This document shows positions 47,569-55,606 of a stretch of 64,000 nt of DNA, piece by piece (position 1 is the first letter of the stretch; the number at the start of each line of letters is the position of its first letter). The stretch comes from Methanobacterium formicicum DSM 3637 (GTDB lineage Archaea; Methanobacteriota; Methanobacteria; Methanobacteriales; Methanobacteriaceae), in assembly GCF_000302455.1 (NCBI RefSeq), contig NZ_AMPO01000002.1:124001-188000 (forward strand), written 5' to 3'. The notes under the pieces are model-generated. The model ran no database searches and was not told where the DNA came from. It saw nothing but the letters and a program-made list of their open reading frames with translations. Position numbers and translations under genes: made by a program.

Positions 47569-47682
47569 TTAGGTTAATTTAGATTTAGATTTCAATTCAT
47601 TTAGTTTTTCTTCAATAAGTTCATCAAAAAACTTCTCTAACTTCTTATCCAAATCATTATAGATAACCCGATCATCCGCCAT
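47569..47682 (-). CDS. Putative 37-residue charged peptide
   Basis: Reading leftward from the ATG at 47682 to TAA at 47569-47571: MADDRVIYNDLDKKLEKFFD, then a lysine/glutamate-rich amphipathic helix. GGGTGGATA stands directly before the ATG, a good Shine-Dalgarno, which is the main support. It is convergent with the small membrane protein, with only 10 bp between stops. The family is not recognised. Confidence 0.5.
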   Translation of the reverse strand: MADDRVIYNDLDKKLEKFFDELIEEKLNELKSKSKLT

Positions 47683-47921
47683 TATCCACCCGCCCAAAAT
47701 TCAATATAATAATAAATAATTAAGGTGGATGTAATATAAAGTTTATGATAAAGAACTTTATTGGTAATTAATGATTCTAAATGCAATAATGATTCTAAAT
47801 AAATAGAAGATTCTTTTAAAAGTTTTAAAACTTTGATAATATTTTAAAAAAATCAAATAATGAACTGTTAAAATATTTAAAAAGTAAAAAATGGTTTGAT
47901 TAGTTTTAAACAGGTAAGATT

Positions 47922-48137
47922 TTATAATTCGATTTTTTTTACTTCCTGCTTTAACTTCCTGTCTTTGCAGAATTCAAATACATGACCACATTCACTGCAA
48001 AGTATTACTCCTACGTTTCCATCTGGAATATGTGGAATGTAACAGGTGTCTACTGATGTTTGTTTCTTTCGCTGGGAAACGGTCTTATCTTTGCAACCAC
48101 ATACGGGACATGCCTGGTTAAGTTCTTCTGATTTCAT
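47922..48137 (-). CDS. Small zinc-ribbon protein
   Basis: 71 residues with two CxxC knuckles, ACPVCGCKD near 10 and ILCSECGHVFEFC near 46, which would bind one zinc. Basic residues dominate both ends (KKQ, KQEVKKIEL). GGAGG lies 5 bases before the ATG, a strong initiation signal. The type recalls small archaeal nucleic-acid-binding or ribosome-associated ribbons, but no specific family is recognised. Confidence 0.75.
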   Translation of the reverse strand: MKSEELNQACPVCGCKDKTVSQRKKQTSVDTCYIPHIPDGNVGVILCSECGHVFEFCKDRKLKQEVKKIEL

Positions 48138-49099
48138 TTAACTCCTCCCTCATCTACTATTTATGTGATCTTTTAATTATCTTTTTTTCTATTTATTCGA
48201 GATAAAAGCACATTCAGATATCAATTGGGTATAATTATCATCACTTTACGATGATAACTTTTTAATCTAAATTAATATATCAATAATCTTTTTATTTTTA
48301 ATTTAGAGATCATCCATGATATTAGTTCGTGCGTTCTCGAACGTATGGTTATATGCGAACCAATGTATATAAAGTTTTTCATTAATTATAATTTCTGAAA
48401 AAAATATGTATTGTATAAGGTATTTAATTCATAATGTATTCCACATCAATATAATACATTACAATCTAAATTGTGAAATCTATTATAAAAATCAATTTTT
48501 ATGGAAAAAGTGAGTAATACCAATTAACTTTTTCCTTAACTTGATGTATTACATTTAATGTATTACTTCATCATTATTACTTATTTTTGATAAATATTTT
48601 TCTTAAAAATGATCTGTTGTATTGATACCAAAAAAATAGGATCGCTGGATGTAAAATTCATTTTTTAATAAAATTCTCTTAAATAAGTAATAAATAGGTT
48701 TTAAGTTTTAAAATAGTTTAAATTTATCATTGAAGTAATTTTAAGAATTTAAACGAAATTTAACAAATAATCCTATCTAATCAACTGCTTCAAGATAGGG
48801 GTTTCATGGTAATGGATAAATCAATGGTTACATGTGGGGTAAAATTGCCCTAATCATGTTTTATTTTTTGGATTTAGCCATGATTTGATGATTTTTAAGC
48901 AATTTAAACCTCCTTTGGTCTCTTCCAATTAACGCTTCAAAGAAAACTTCTAAATGCGCTTTATTTAAAAAAATAAGCTTAAAAATGGCCTAAAAAAACA
49001 AAATAAACCGAAACCTTTATATAACATGTCCAATGAACTGTTGGTGTTCATAAAGTCCTACATCATTTATTTTAAGATTTAGGACACGGAGGCGATAAA
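48138..49099. other. Long intergenic region before the first secreted paralog
   Basis: 962 bp without a supportable gene. It contains GTTCG (48325-48329) / CGAAC (48338-48342) with another CGAAC at 48356-48360; a 9-bp perfect stem GGAAAAAGT (48503-48511) / ACTTTTTCC (48527-48535); and several AATGTATT / AATACATT strings between 48430 and 48560. The right end holds the promoter and leader hairpin of the next gene. Confidence 0.5.
49008..49023 (+). promoter_or_regulatory. BRE/TATA promoter of secreted paralog 1
   Basis: CCGAAACC followed by TTTATATA. The same CGAAACCTTTATA string stands before the second paralog (51874-51886). Transcription would begin near 49045-49050, a few bases before the leader hairpin. 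Confidence 0.7.
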
Positions 49100-49102
49100 A
49101 TT
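49055..49102 (+). promoter_or_regulatory. Leader hairpin, GGAGG and ATT start of paralog 1
   Basis: GTCCTA (49055-49060) pairs with TAGGAC (49080-49085). Two bases later comes GGAGG (49088-49092), then 7 bases, then ATT (49100-49102). No ATG, GTG or TTG occurs in frame between the stop at 49073 and the TTG at 49136. Confidence 0.6.
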
Positions 49103-49828
49103 AGGCGAAATTTCACACAAGCAATAGCAGTTGCATTGTGTGCACTTTTCATGGTAATCCCATCTGTGGGAGCCGCGGAAAGTTCAGATACTGGAAATAC
49201 GGTCGTGACCAACGCGAGCACAGACCAAGACTTGAAAATAGGAATGACTGGAGATAATGTCACCGAACTACAGACCTGGTTACAAACCCAGGGATTCTAC
49301 AAAGGTAAAATCGATGGTGAATTCGGAAACTACACTGAACAGGCAGTAAAAGCATTCCAGCAGTACGTTGGAATCAAAGAAGACGGAATTGTGGGTAACA
49401 TTTCCCGTCAGAGTATGAAAGACCTGGTCAACGGAAACATCCAAACATCCACCGGTACCTCAGGTAGTTCCTACAGTAAAACCGGTAGTTCAACATCATC
49501 TGGTGCAGCATACGGAACCAAAAAATCTTACTCAAGCTCCTCAAGCTCATACAAATCCGGCTACAAATCTAGTAGCAGTGGATGGAGCAGTGGAAAAGGA
49601 GTAGGAGATTGTTGGGACAACAGTTACGCACTTTACGATGAACTAACAGCATCTGGTCAGTCCGCAAGGATCGTTCAGTACGCCAACAGCTACGTTTCTA
49701 ACCATCGTTCAGTACAGGTTTGGGATGGTAGCAGCTGGGTTGACTATGACTACAAAGGTAATGGCTACTCAAACAGGTACTATGCTACCAGTGGTAGTTC
49801 ATCTGGAACAGTTATAGAAAGTAGTTAA
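49100..49828 (+). CDS. Secreted peptidoglycan-binding and Cys-His-Asp domain protein, paralog 1
   Basis: 242 residues if ATT 49100 is the start. Signal peptide: basic RRNFTQ, hydrophobic core, cut near VGAAES. Then a PG_binding_1 domain (about 45-110: IGMTGDNVTELQTWL, GEFGNYTEQAVKAFQ), a Ser/Tyr/Gly-rich linker, and a C-terminal domain with GDCWDNSYALY (C171), VSNHRSVQVW (H202) and WVDYDY (D215), a transglutaminase/pseudomurein-endopeptidase-like triad. It probably acts on or binds the cell wall. The canonical alternative, TTG 49136, would remove the basic part of the signal peptide and lacks a Shine-Dalgarno. Confidence 0.78.
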   Translation: MRRNFTQAIAVALCALFMVIPSVGAAESSDTGNTVVTNASTDQDLKIGMTGDNVTELQTWLQTQGFYKGKIDGEFGNYTEQAVKAFQQYVGIKEDGIVGNISRQSMKDLVNGNIQTSTGTSGSSYSKTGSSTSSGAAYGTKKSYSSSSSSYKSGYKSSSSGWSSGKGVGDCWDNSYALYDELTASGQSARIVQYANSYVSNHRSVQVWDGSSWVDYDYKGNGYSNRYYATSGSSSGTVIESS

Positions 49829-49856
49829 AAAAACCCAATTTCGATAAAGAAATATC

Positions 49857-49900
49857 TCAGCAGTTGAAAGTTAACAACTGCTGATAAATCCCTTTTTTTT
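49857..49900 (+). terminator. Hairpin and T8 terminator of paralog 1
   Basis: TCAGCAGTTG (49857-49866) pairs perfectly with CAACTGCTGA (49875-49884), loop of 8, followed after 8 bases by eight T. The remainder of this 357-bp spacer, up to 50185, is AT-rich with no feature I can support. Confidence 0.8.
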
Positions 49901-50185
49901 AAACTTATCTTTGAATATCTTTTTGGTTTTTTAAATACTCAAATAAATAAATGAATTTTTTACACCTAATCAAGATTATACTCAATTTAATGAACAGTCA
50001 ATCTTAATTTTGTAATAATTTTCCCCGACTTGGTAAAGAAGAGTATTAATGGGAATATTTCCCACCGAAAAGAGTTTTTATTTAAACTATTTAATATAGG
50101 ATTAAATTAATAATCATAGATGAATATTAAGAATTTAATCATTAAAACCAAGAAGTTAGCCATTAGAATCAAATATTAAGTAAAT

Positions 50186-50704
50186 ATGGGGCGAAAAAAG
50201 AAGATGATAGACTATGTTTTTGGTCTGTCAGTGAGGGTTTTACTCACTGATGAAGATAATAAGATCCTGATTCTTAAAAGATCAACAGATTCTAAGACCA
50301 ATCCTGGAAAATGGGAATTTCCAGGGGGAAAGGTAGATCAAGGGGAATCATTTGACCAGGCCCTTATCCGGGAAGTATATGAAGAAACCCAGCTTAAAAT
50401 CTCACTGGAACATGTTGTTGGCATTTCTGAGCAAAATTTACACCTTATCCGGGCAGTACATATTATAATGTCCGGTAAAATCATTGAAGGTAACCTAACT
50501 TTAAGCAGTGAACACGAAGGTTATGCTTGGGTATTTTTCGAAAATTTGGATAAATATGAACTGGCGGACTGGCTAGATGATTTTGTCAACAATCAGGAAA
50601 CCGTTGAATCTTCTGAAAGTAATGATATTAACCAGGTTACCAATACAGTGAAACCATGGTTGAAATCAATCCAGGGTTCTATGGATAAAATATTAAAACG
50701 CTAG
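50186..50704 (+). CDS. Nudix hydrolase
   Basis: 172 residues. The Nudix box is complete: G at the start of GGKVDQGESF, then ALIREVYEETQL giving the REVxEE core that binds Mg2+. The short loop between strands and 'WEFPGGK' resemble MutT/8-oxo-dGTPase and related nucleotide pyrophosphatases; the substrate cannot be fixed. The C-terminal ~45 residues are polar and unassigned. Start at ATG 50186 or the in-frame ATG 50204; neither has a clear Shine-Dalgarno. Confidence 0.88.
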   Translation: MGRKKKMIDYVFGLSVRVLLTDEDNKILILKRSTDSKTNPGKWEFPGGKVDQGESFDQALIREVYEETQLKISLEHVVGISEQNLHLIRAVHIIMSGKIIEGNLTLSSEHEGYAWVFFENLDKYELADWLDDFVNNQETVESSESNDINQVTNTVKPWLKSIQGSMDKILKR

Positions 50705-50944
50705 TTTCATTTTAAACTTTAGTCACATTTTCACTATTTTTTTCATTTTCAATACATACCACTATTTTCAGTAGGTAGAATAGTAATTTGTATGAACATT
50801 AAAAGAATATACGAACAAAAACATTTAAAACATTTAATAATAAAATAGTTTTTTAATAATAATCCATCAAATCTAAATCAGAAGACATGGATTCTAAATA
50901 GTTATGGTAAATTTTTTAGTGAAAGGTTGAAGGGGAGATTGCTA

Positions 50945-51220
50945 GTGACTTTAGAGAAACTGGTTAACGAGCGGAACTATATATTAGGGGAATTGAAAGC
51001 ATATGAAGACCTTCAATTAGCAATGGAGAAGATAAAAAGGTTTAACATGGAAAATTTTAGTGAAACCACCCTGAAAGTCTATGATACCAGCAGTGATCCT
51101 GAACTGGAGGAGATCACTGAAACAGTTGTTGCCATGAAAATCGATGAACTGACTGATTATCTTTTGAAGATATCAGAAAATATTAATCGAATAAAAATGG
51201 ACGAATCAACTGAATCATAA
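50945..51220 (+). CDS. Hypothetical small helical protein
   Basis: 91 residues, acidic, predicted mostly helical with heptad-like leucines (LEKLVNERNYILGELKAYED, LTDYLLKISENINRI). No motif is recognised. The start is taken as GTG 50945 because GGGGAG lies 7 bases upstream; the TTG codons at 50927 and 50939 lie before or within that signal. Soluble, no signal peptide. Confidence 0.55.
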   Translation: MTLEKLVNERNYILGELKAYEDLQLAMEKIKRFNMENFSETTLKVYDTSSDPELEEITETVVAMKIDELTDYLLKISENINRIKMDESTES

Positions 51221-51965
51221 TTGTATCATTGATTCTGAACAATTTACAACAAAAACAGGATAAAATCTAAAATAATCTTCTTTTTTCATAAGCTTTCCAT
51301 TATAAATTTTTTTCAATAAAAATTAACTTTAATAGTCTTATTTACAATTCTTATTGGCATATTAATTTTTTATTAACCTATTTTGAGCATTATACTTAAA
51401 TAACAATATTTTAAATGATTTAAGATTGGATTGTCATCCTTAAATGTGAAAAATCTATTGAATATTATTGCAAACCGGAAGTTACCTTCCGATAATGATT
51501 ATTATAAATCTTTTAAAAAAAGGGTATTTTTTATTAATAATTGAAAATTTCACCTGGTTAGGTGAAAAAGGGCTCTAAATCGTTTAAATTACATTAACTT
51601 CAATAATAAGTATTTTTAATTAACAATCTAGATTCAAAGGTCTTTAATGATTTAACTGACTATTAGGGGCGTTTTAGGCTTTATAGGGGATAATATGGTA
51701 TCAGAATAAAAGAATTGGAAATATCTATTTTCCTTAAATAAAGATTAAATAGGGCTAGTTACCTCAAAATACTAAAGGAAGCAGCCGGTCCCAGATCGTT
51801 AAGTTAAATAACCTCATAGCGTGTCTTAAATCCTAAAAAAAGCCCTCTATGGTCCGTTTTTCGAGATTTTTTTCGAAACCTTTATAAGTCATGTTGTTTT
51901 AATCAAAATGTAGTAAATACAAACAAGCCCTATACAATATTTTTATAGGCTACGGAGGCGGTATA
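51221..51965. other. Long intergenic region before the second secreted paralog
   Basis: 745 bp without a gene. It has a perfect 8-bp inverted repeat TTTCACCT-GGTT-AGGTGAAA (51548-51567), not followed by a T-run and so more like an operator than a terminator. The right end contains the promoter and leader of the next gene. Confidence 0.5.
51874..51888 (+). promoter_or_regulatory. BRE/TATA promoter of secreted paralog 2
   Basis: CGAAACC followed by TTTATAAG, the same core as before paralog 1. Predicted transcription start is near 51912, about 14 bases before the leader hairpin. Confidence 0.65.
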
Positions 51966-51968
51966 ATT
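51926..51968 (+). promoter_or_regulatory. Leader hairpin, GGAGG and ATT start of paralog 2
   Basis: AGCC-C-TAT (51926-51933) pairs with ATAGGCT (51945-51951) with one bulged C. Two bases later comes GGAGG (51954-51958), 7 bases, then ATT (51966-51968), the same geometry as before paralog 1 although the stem sequence differs. Confidence 0.6.
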
Positions 51969-52790
51969 AAGCGAGTGAAGCGAAACTCTACCTACGCAGT
52001 ATTATGTATGTTATGTATGGTTGTTGCTGTGGTCCCGATTTCGGGTGCTGTGGGTGACCAGGATAATAGTGCGAATGGTGCCAGTCCTGCCAGTGGTTTG
52101 AAGGTTGGTGTTACAGGTGCTGAGGTTAATGAGGCTCAGTCTGTGATTGTTAATAACAAGCCGTTTGGTGAGAATTCAAGTAAGATTTTAGGAAATAACA
52201 CTACTACTAATGGTTCATTGAAGCTTGGAGCTACCGGTGATAAAGTTAAAGAACTACAGCAGTGGTTGACTGATTACGGTTACTATTCTGGTGATATTGA
52301 TGGTGTTTTTGGTAATGACACTGAAAAAGCTGTTAAGGAATTCCAGGATGAAGCTGGTTTAATTGTTGACGGTGTTGTGGGTAATGATACTAAAAATGCC
52401 ATGGCGAACTGGGATAAGTATTTAGCTCAGGTGCAGGCAGCAGCCGGTGAAAGTACCAGTGACACTAGTTACAGTTCAAGTAAATCAACATCCAAGAAAA
52501 CCTATGCAACCGCAGTAAGAAGCTACACTAAATCCTACAGTAGCAAATGGAGCAGTGGAAAAGGAACCGGTGATTGCTGGGATAACAGTTATGCACTGTA
52601 CGGTTCATTAACTTCTTCAGGTACTAAGGCAAGAATCGTTCAGTACGCCAACAGCTATGTGAGCAACCACAGATCTGTTGAGGTCTGGAATGGTAACAGC
52701 TGGGTTGACTATGACTATGCAGGTAATGGTTATGCTCAGAGATACTATGCAACCAGCCATGATTCATCAGCTACTGTGATTGAAGGATAG
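51966..52790 (+). CDS. Secreted peptidoglycan-binding and Cys-His-Asp domain protein, paralog 2
   Basis: 274 residues from ATT 51966 (271 from GTG 51975). Signal peptide with a basic start (KRVKRNS), hydrophobic core, cleavage near ISGAVGD. A decayed first PG-binding motif (LKVGVTGAEVNEAQS) precedes a full one (LKLGATGDKVKELQQWL, GVFGNDTEKAVKEFQ). The C-terminal domain is almost the same as in paralog 1: GDCWDNSYALY, VSNHRSVEVW, WVDYDY. GTG is a canonical start but lies 16 bases from GGAGG, while ATT lies 7. Codon use in the first 60 codons is unusually G/T-rich. Confidence 0.78.
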   Translation: MKRVKRNSTYAVLCMLCMVVAVVPISGAVGDQDNSANGASPASGLKVGVTGAEVNEAQSVIVNNKPFGENSSKILGNNTTTNGSLKLGATGDKVKELQQWLTDYGYYSGDIDGVFGNDTEKAVKEFQDEAGLIVDGVVGNDTKNAMANWDKYLAQVQAAAGESTSDTSYSSSKSTSKKTYATAVRSYTKSYSSKWSSGKGTGDCWDNSYALYGSLTSSGTKARIVQYANSYVSNHRSVEVWNGNSWVDYDYAGNGYAQRYYATSHDSSATVIEG

Positions 52791-52832
52791 TTAAACTCTT
52801 AAAATAAGTTAAACTCGTAAAATCCAATTTGT

Positions 52833-52873
52833 TTAACAGTTGTAATAAACAACTGTTAACTACCCATTTTTTT
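52833..52873 (+). terminator. Hairpin and T7 terminator of paralog 2
   Basis: TTAACAGTTG (52833-52842) pairs perfectly with CAACTGTTAA (52850-52859), loop of 7, then seven T at 52867-52873. It resembles the terminator of paralog 1 in the inner stem (CAGTTG/CAACTG) and differs with matching changes in the outer stem. The remaining spacer to 53200 is AT-rich. Confidence 0.8.
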
Positions 52874-53218
52874 AAAAGATCTTTATTCTGTTTTATAATT
52901 ACTCTTGAAATAATGATTTTAGCAGAAAAAACATAATTTTAGCTATATTCACAGAAACACAACTATTGATAAATAATGTTAAAACTTATCAGTAATAGCG
53001 AAATTAGAATTTTATAAAAACAGTTTTAAAAAAATGATATAATAAATTTATAAAGATGTTAAAATTTACTTAAATTATTATATTAACTTTAAACTTGCAG
53101 ATAGTTTTAAAATGTTAGACTAAAATTAATTAATCTACATTTAATCTAATCATAATCACCATTTATAAATTGAAAATCAGTATTGCTGTGAGGGATGTAA
53201 ACGAAAAAATATCGATCA

Positions 53219-53701
53219 ATGATAATAATCCTTATCTTAGGAGCATTTATCTTAGTAACAGTTTTTATGAGTGGATGTACAGATCTCACTGGAACTGCAG
53301 CAACGGTTAATAAAACCAGCACCGGGGGTAATTTTGAAAATGAATGGGTGAAATTCCAGTACCCCTCCCAGTTATTCATTGTTGATAACTCCAACAGCAC
53401 CAATTGTAAACTTGAAATTTACAACAGTTCTAACACCATCATTGAAAACATGATTGGTGAAGTATTTTACTGTAAAAGTAATAGGACTGATTTATCATCC
53501 TTTACTAAACGAAAAAGTATCACTATAGGTGGTAAATCTGGAATTAAAATTGAAGACAATCTCCAGGTTTGCAGTTACGTTTTTCTGAACTCCGACTACA
53601 CTGATGTTCCAACCTTGATATTGAACTTCAATGCACAGAACTATCTAGATACCTACCAGAAAATAGCTGACACCATGGATATAAAGAAAATTCCCACTTA
53701 A
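53219..53701 (+). CDS. Putative lipoprotein, PsbP-like
   Basis: 160 residues from ATG 53219. Hydrophobic segment IIILILGAFILVTVF followed by the lipobox-like MSGC, then an extracellular domain with WVKFQYPSQLFIVDN and ADTMDI, the outline of the PsbP/DUF1795-like lipoproteins common in Methanobacterium. The ATG gives a signal peptide with no basic residues; an in-frame ACG at 53201 behind GAGGG would add TKKYRS and a normal basic n-region. Conserved Cys pairs in the domain (NCKLE, VFYC, VCSYV) may form a disulfide. Confidence 0.65.
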   Translation: MIIILILGAFILVTVFMSGCTDLTGTAATVNKTSTGGNFENEWVKFQYPSQLFIVDNSNSTNCKLEIYNSSNTIIENMIGEVFYCKSNRTDLSSFTKRKSITIGGKSGIKIEDNLQVCSYVFLNSDYTDVPTLILNFNAQNYLDTYQKIADTMDIKKIPT

Positions 53702-53776
53702 CTCATAAAAGTGAATTAAATCATATTCCAATCTCAATTGAATTATTTATAATTCAATTATTTTTTTTAGTACGAT

Positions 53777-53872
53777 TATATCAATTGTAGTTCAATATAT
53801 CACTTTTAGTTTAATTATATCACTTTTACTTGGATTATATCACTTTTAGTTCATTATATTTGTTATAGTCCA
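53777..53872. repeat. 20-bp tandem repeat, about 5 degenerate copies
   Basis: TATATCACTTTTA starts at 53796, 53816 and 53836 exactly 20 bp apart; weaker copies begin at 53777 and 53855. The unit is TATATCACTTTTAGTTTAAT with variation. It lies in the 337-bp spacer between two convergent lipoprotein-like genes, which otherwise holds only AT-rich sequence. Confidence 0.8.
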
Positions 53873-54038
53873 ATTGAGTCACAAGTAGTATTTTTGGTTG
53901 GTTATAATTCATTATTTTATATAACTTTATTAGTTTCACGTTGATTTTTTTAATAATAAAAAAAATTTTTAATAATAAAAAATCATTATAAAAAATTTCA
54001 TTATGAAAACAGATTTTCATCCAAAAAAATAAAAAAAT

Positions 54039-54563
54039 TTAGCTTCCAGTCTGGAAGCTATTGAGTATATGGTCTATATCACTTTTCAGGTTCTCCAGTG
54101 ACCCCCCAGTTACAAAGGATATAGTGTAGATGTAATTGTCTTTACTGAAGATTACCAGTTTAACTTCACCTAACTTACCCCTTTCAGGACCTCCCATTTC
54201 ATCAATATCCAGTACTGTGGCCTGAACACCATCAATACTGCGATTGGTTTCATTGAAGACCTTCCCGGTTGTGAAGTATATATTATTATTTTTAACTTGG
54301 TCCATTGAAGTTCCATTAGCTGAAATGCGGGTAATTGTAACTACAGAACGGTTAGTGGTATTTTCTGTACTGTTTTTTTCCCCTTGAATTAGTTCACCAG
54401 GGGTACGTTCTTGAAATGCCCATCCATTGGGATAATTGAATGAGATCTCATTTCCATCACTATCTTTACTGGAGTAATGAGTTCCAGAGGTCATTATATT
54501 GTAACCCAGAACCAGCAATATTATTAAAACTACTGTGATTATCGCAATGAATTTTTTCTTCAA
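54039..54563 (-). CDS. Membrane-anchored PsbP-like protein
   Basis: 174 residues. KKKFIAIITVVLIILLVLGY is a signal anchor without a lipobox cysteine. The outer domain has ISFNYPNGWAFQE, a string typical of PsbP-like proteins, several N-x-S/T sequons, and ends in a helix (LKSDIDHILNSF). The start is TTG at 54563 with GAGGTG 6 bases upstream. It is convergent with the 53219 lipoprotein and probably a distant paralog of it and of 57693-58232. Confidence 0.72.
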   Translation of the reverse strand: MKKKFIAIITVVLIILLVLGYNIMTSGTHYSSKDSDGNEISFNYPNGWAFQERTPGELIQGEKNSTENTTNRSVVTITRISANGTSMDQVKNNNIYFTTGKVFNETNRSIDGVQATVLDIDEMGGPERGKLGEVKLVIFSKDNYIYTISFVTGGSLENLKSDIDHILNSFQTGS

Positions 54564-54713
54564 ATATCACACCTCAAATAATTAACTAATTCCAATATAT
54601 AGTTAAACCCTAATAAAAACATGTCCCTAAACAATCAAATAGGTTTAAATCTCAAACAACAGGTTTATAGGGATATTTTAAATAGAAAATATCATTTTTC
54701 CCCAAACCATCAG

Positions 54714-54732
54714 CCGAAAATATTTATTATAA
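54714..54732 (+). promoter_or_regulatory. BRE/TATA promoter of the HEPN-like gene
   Basis: CCGAAAA followed by TATTTATTATAA, about 85-95 bp before the gene start. Transcription would begin near 54757. Confidence 0.55.
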
Positions 54733-54814
54733 CTTCTGATATAGTAGTACTGTAAGTTTGAAGTGGCCAAAAAGCCCGGTTATTGGATTAAACCCATATT
54801 GTTCCTATTTAAAA

Positions 54815-55315
54815 ATGGTGGTAAGTTTGGACAAAATTGATGAATTATATTACGAGGGTCATCTCAAAAAAATTGAAGCTTCTCCATTAAAAAGTGCATT
54901 ATCGCATAAAGAAGCTAAATTATGGTTAAAAGAAGCTGAAGAAACTTTTGAAAGTGGTTTTTATCGTTCTTCCAGGGTTTCAACTTATATGGCTGTTCTA
55001 CATGCAGCACGTTCTGTTACACTTCGGGATGGTGTGGAAGTGGAAAATCCCAAGTTTCTAGTTGATTACCTGAAAAAGTACTGTGATGAGGGAAAACTGG
55101 AAACCGGATGCCTTGATGTGTTAACATTGATACTTAACCTTCACTACCAGGATCAACACCAATTTCAGGCAACCAGAAATCCTGAAGATTTAAGACAGGC
55201 CATTGAATTTGGGCATGAATTTATAAATTGCACCAAAGTTTTAATGGAGAAAACAGGAAGACTGCCACGTTCAGTTATAAAAAATTCCCTTAGGGAAAAT
55301 CAATTTGTAAAATAA
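54815..55315 (+). CDS. HEPN-domain protein
   Basis: 166 residues. AKLWLKEAEETFESGFYRSS and 'TYMAVLHAARSVTLRDG' match the two-helix core of archaeal HEPN proteins (PF05168-like). An R-x6-H (RQAIEFGH) near the C-terminus fits the loose Rx4-6H rule for HEPN ribonucleases, but I would not call it active on this alone. No nucleotidyltransferase (MNT) partner lies next to it. The start is uncertain: ATG 54815, or TTG 54827, which has GGTGG upstream. Confidence 0.6.
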   Translation: MVVSLDKIDELYYEGHLKKIEASPLKSALSHKEAKLWLKEAEETFESGFYRSSRVSTYMAVLHAARSVTLRDGVEVENPKFLVDYLKKYCDEGKLETGCLDVLTLILNLHYQDQHQFQATRNPEDLRQAIEFGHEFINCTKVLMEKTGRLPRSVIKNSLRENQFVK

Positions 55316-55390
55316 AAAAACTTTAACTAATTCTAATTTTTGGATTTTAATTTCCAGATTTTAATTTCTAGAGTATAATTTTTAATTTCA

Positions 55391-55606
55391 TTATTTTTTA
55401 TTGTGCTCTTCAATTTCTTTATTTTTCTTTAAATCCAGTACATCACGATAGATTTCAACCTTTATTTTATCTATTGAACTGGAATTAGGATTATGTTCCA
55501 AAGAATCAAGTTTTTTTTCAATGGCTTCAATATCTCCCTTATCTTTAAGTTCTTTAAATTTTTTATCCACCCTTTCAATGTCTTTTTTAAGATAATCATA
55601 GGACAT
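55391..55606 (-). CDS. Small coiled-coil protein
   Basis: 71 residues, about half of them Lys, Glu or Asp, with heptad spacing in DIERVDKKFKELKDKGD and EAIEKKLDSLEH. AGGAG lies 9 bases before the ATG. No catalytic motif or membrane segment is present. It may be a structural or regulatory peptide; the family is not recognised. Confidence 0.6.
   Translation of the reverse strand: MSYDYLKKDIERVDKKFKELKDKGDIEAIEKKLDSLEHNPNSSSIDKIKVEIYRDVLDLKKNKEIEEHNKK

Noticed and set aside
53777..53872. Possible CRISPR array
   Set aside because: Units are contiguous 20-bp repeats with no unique spacers and no cas genes nearby. The same holds for the arrays at 1675, 36698, 38111, 60043 and 60279.
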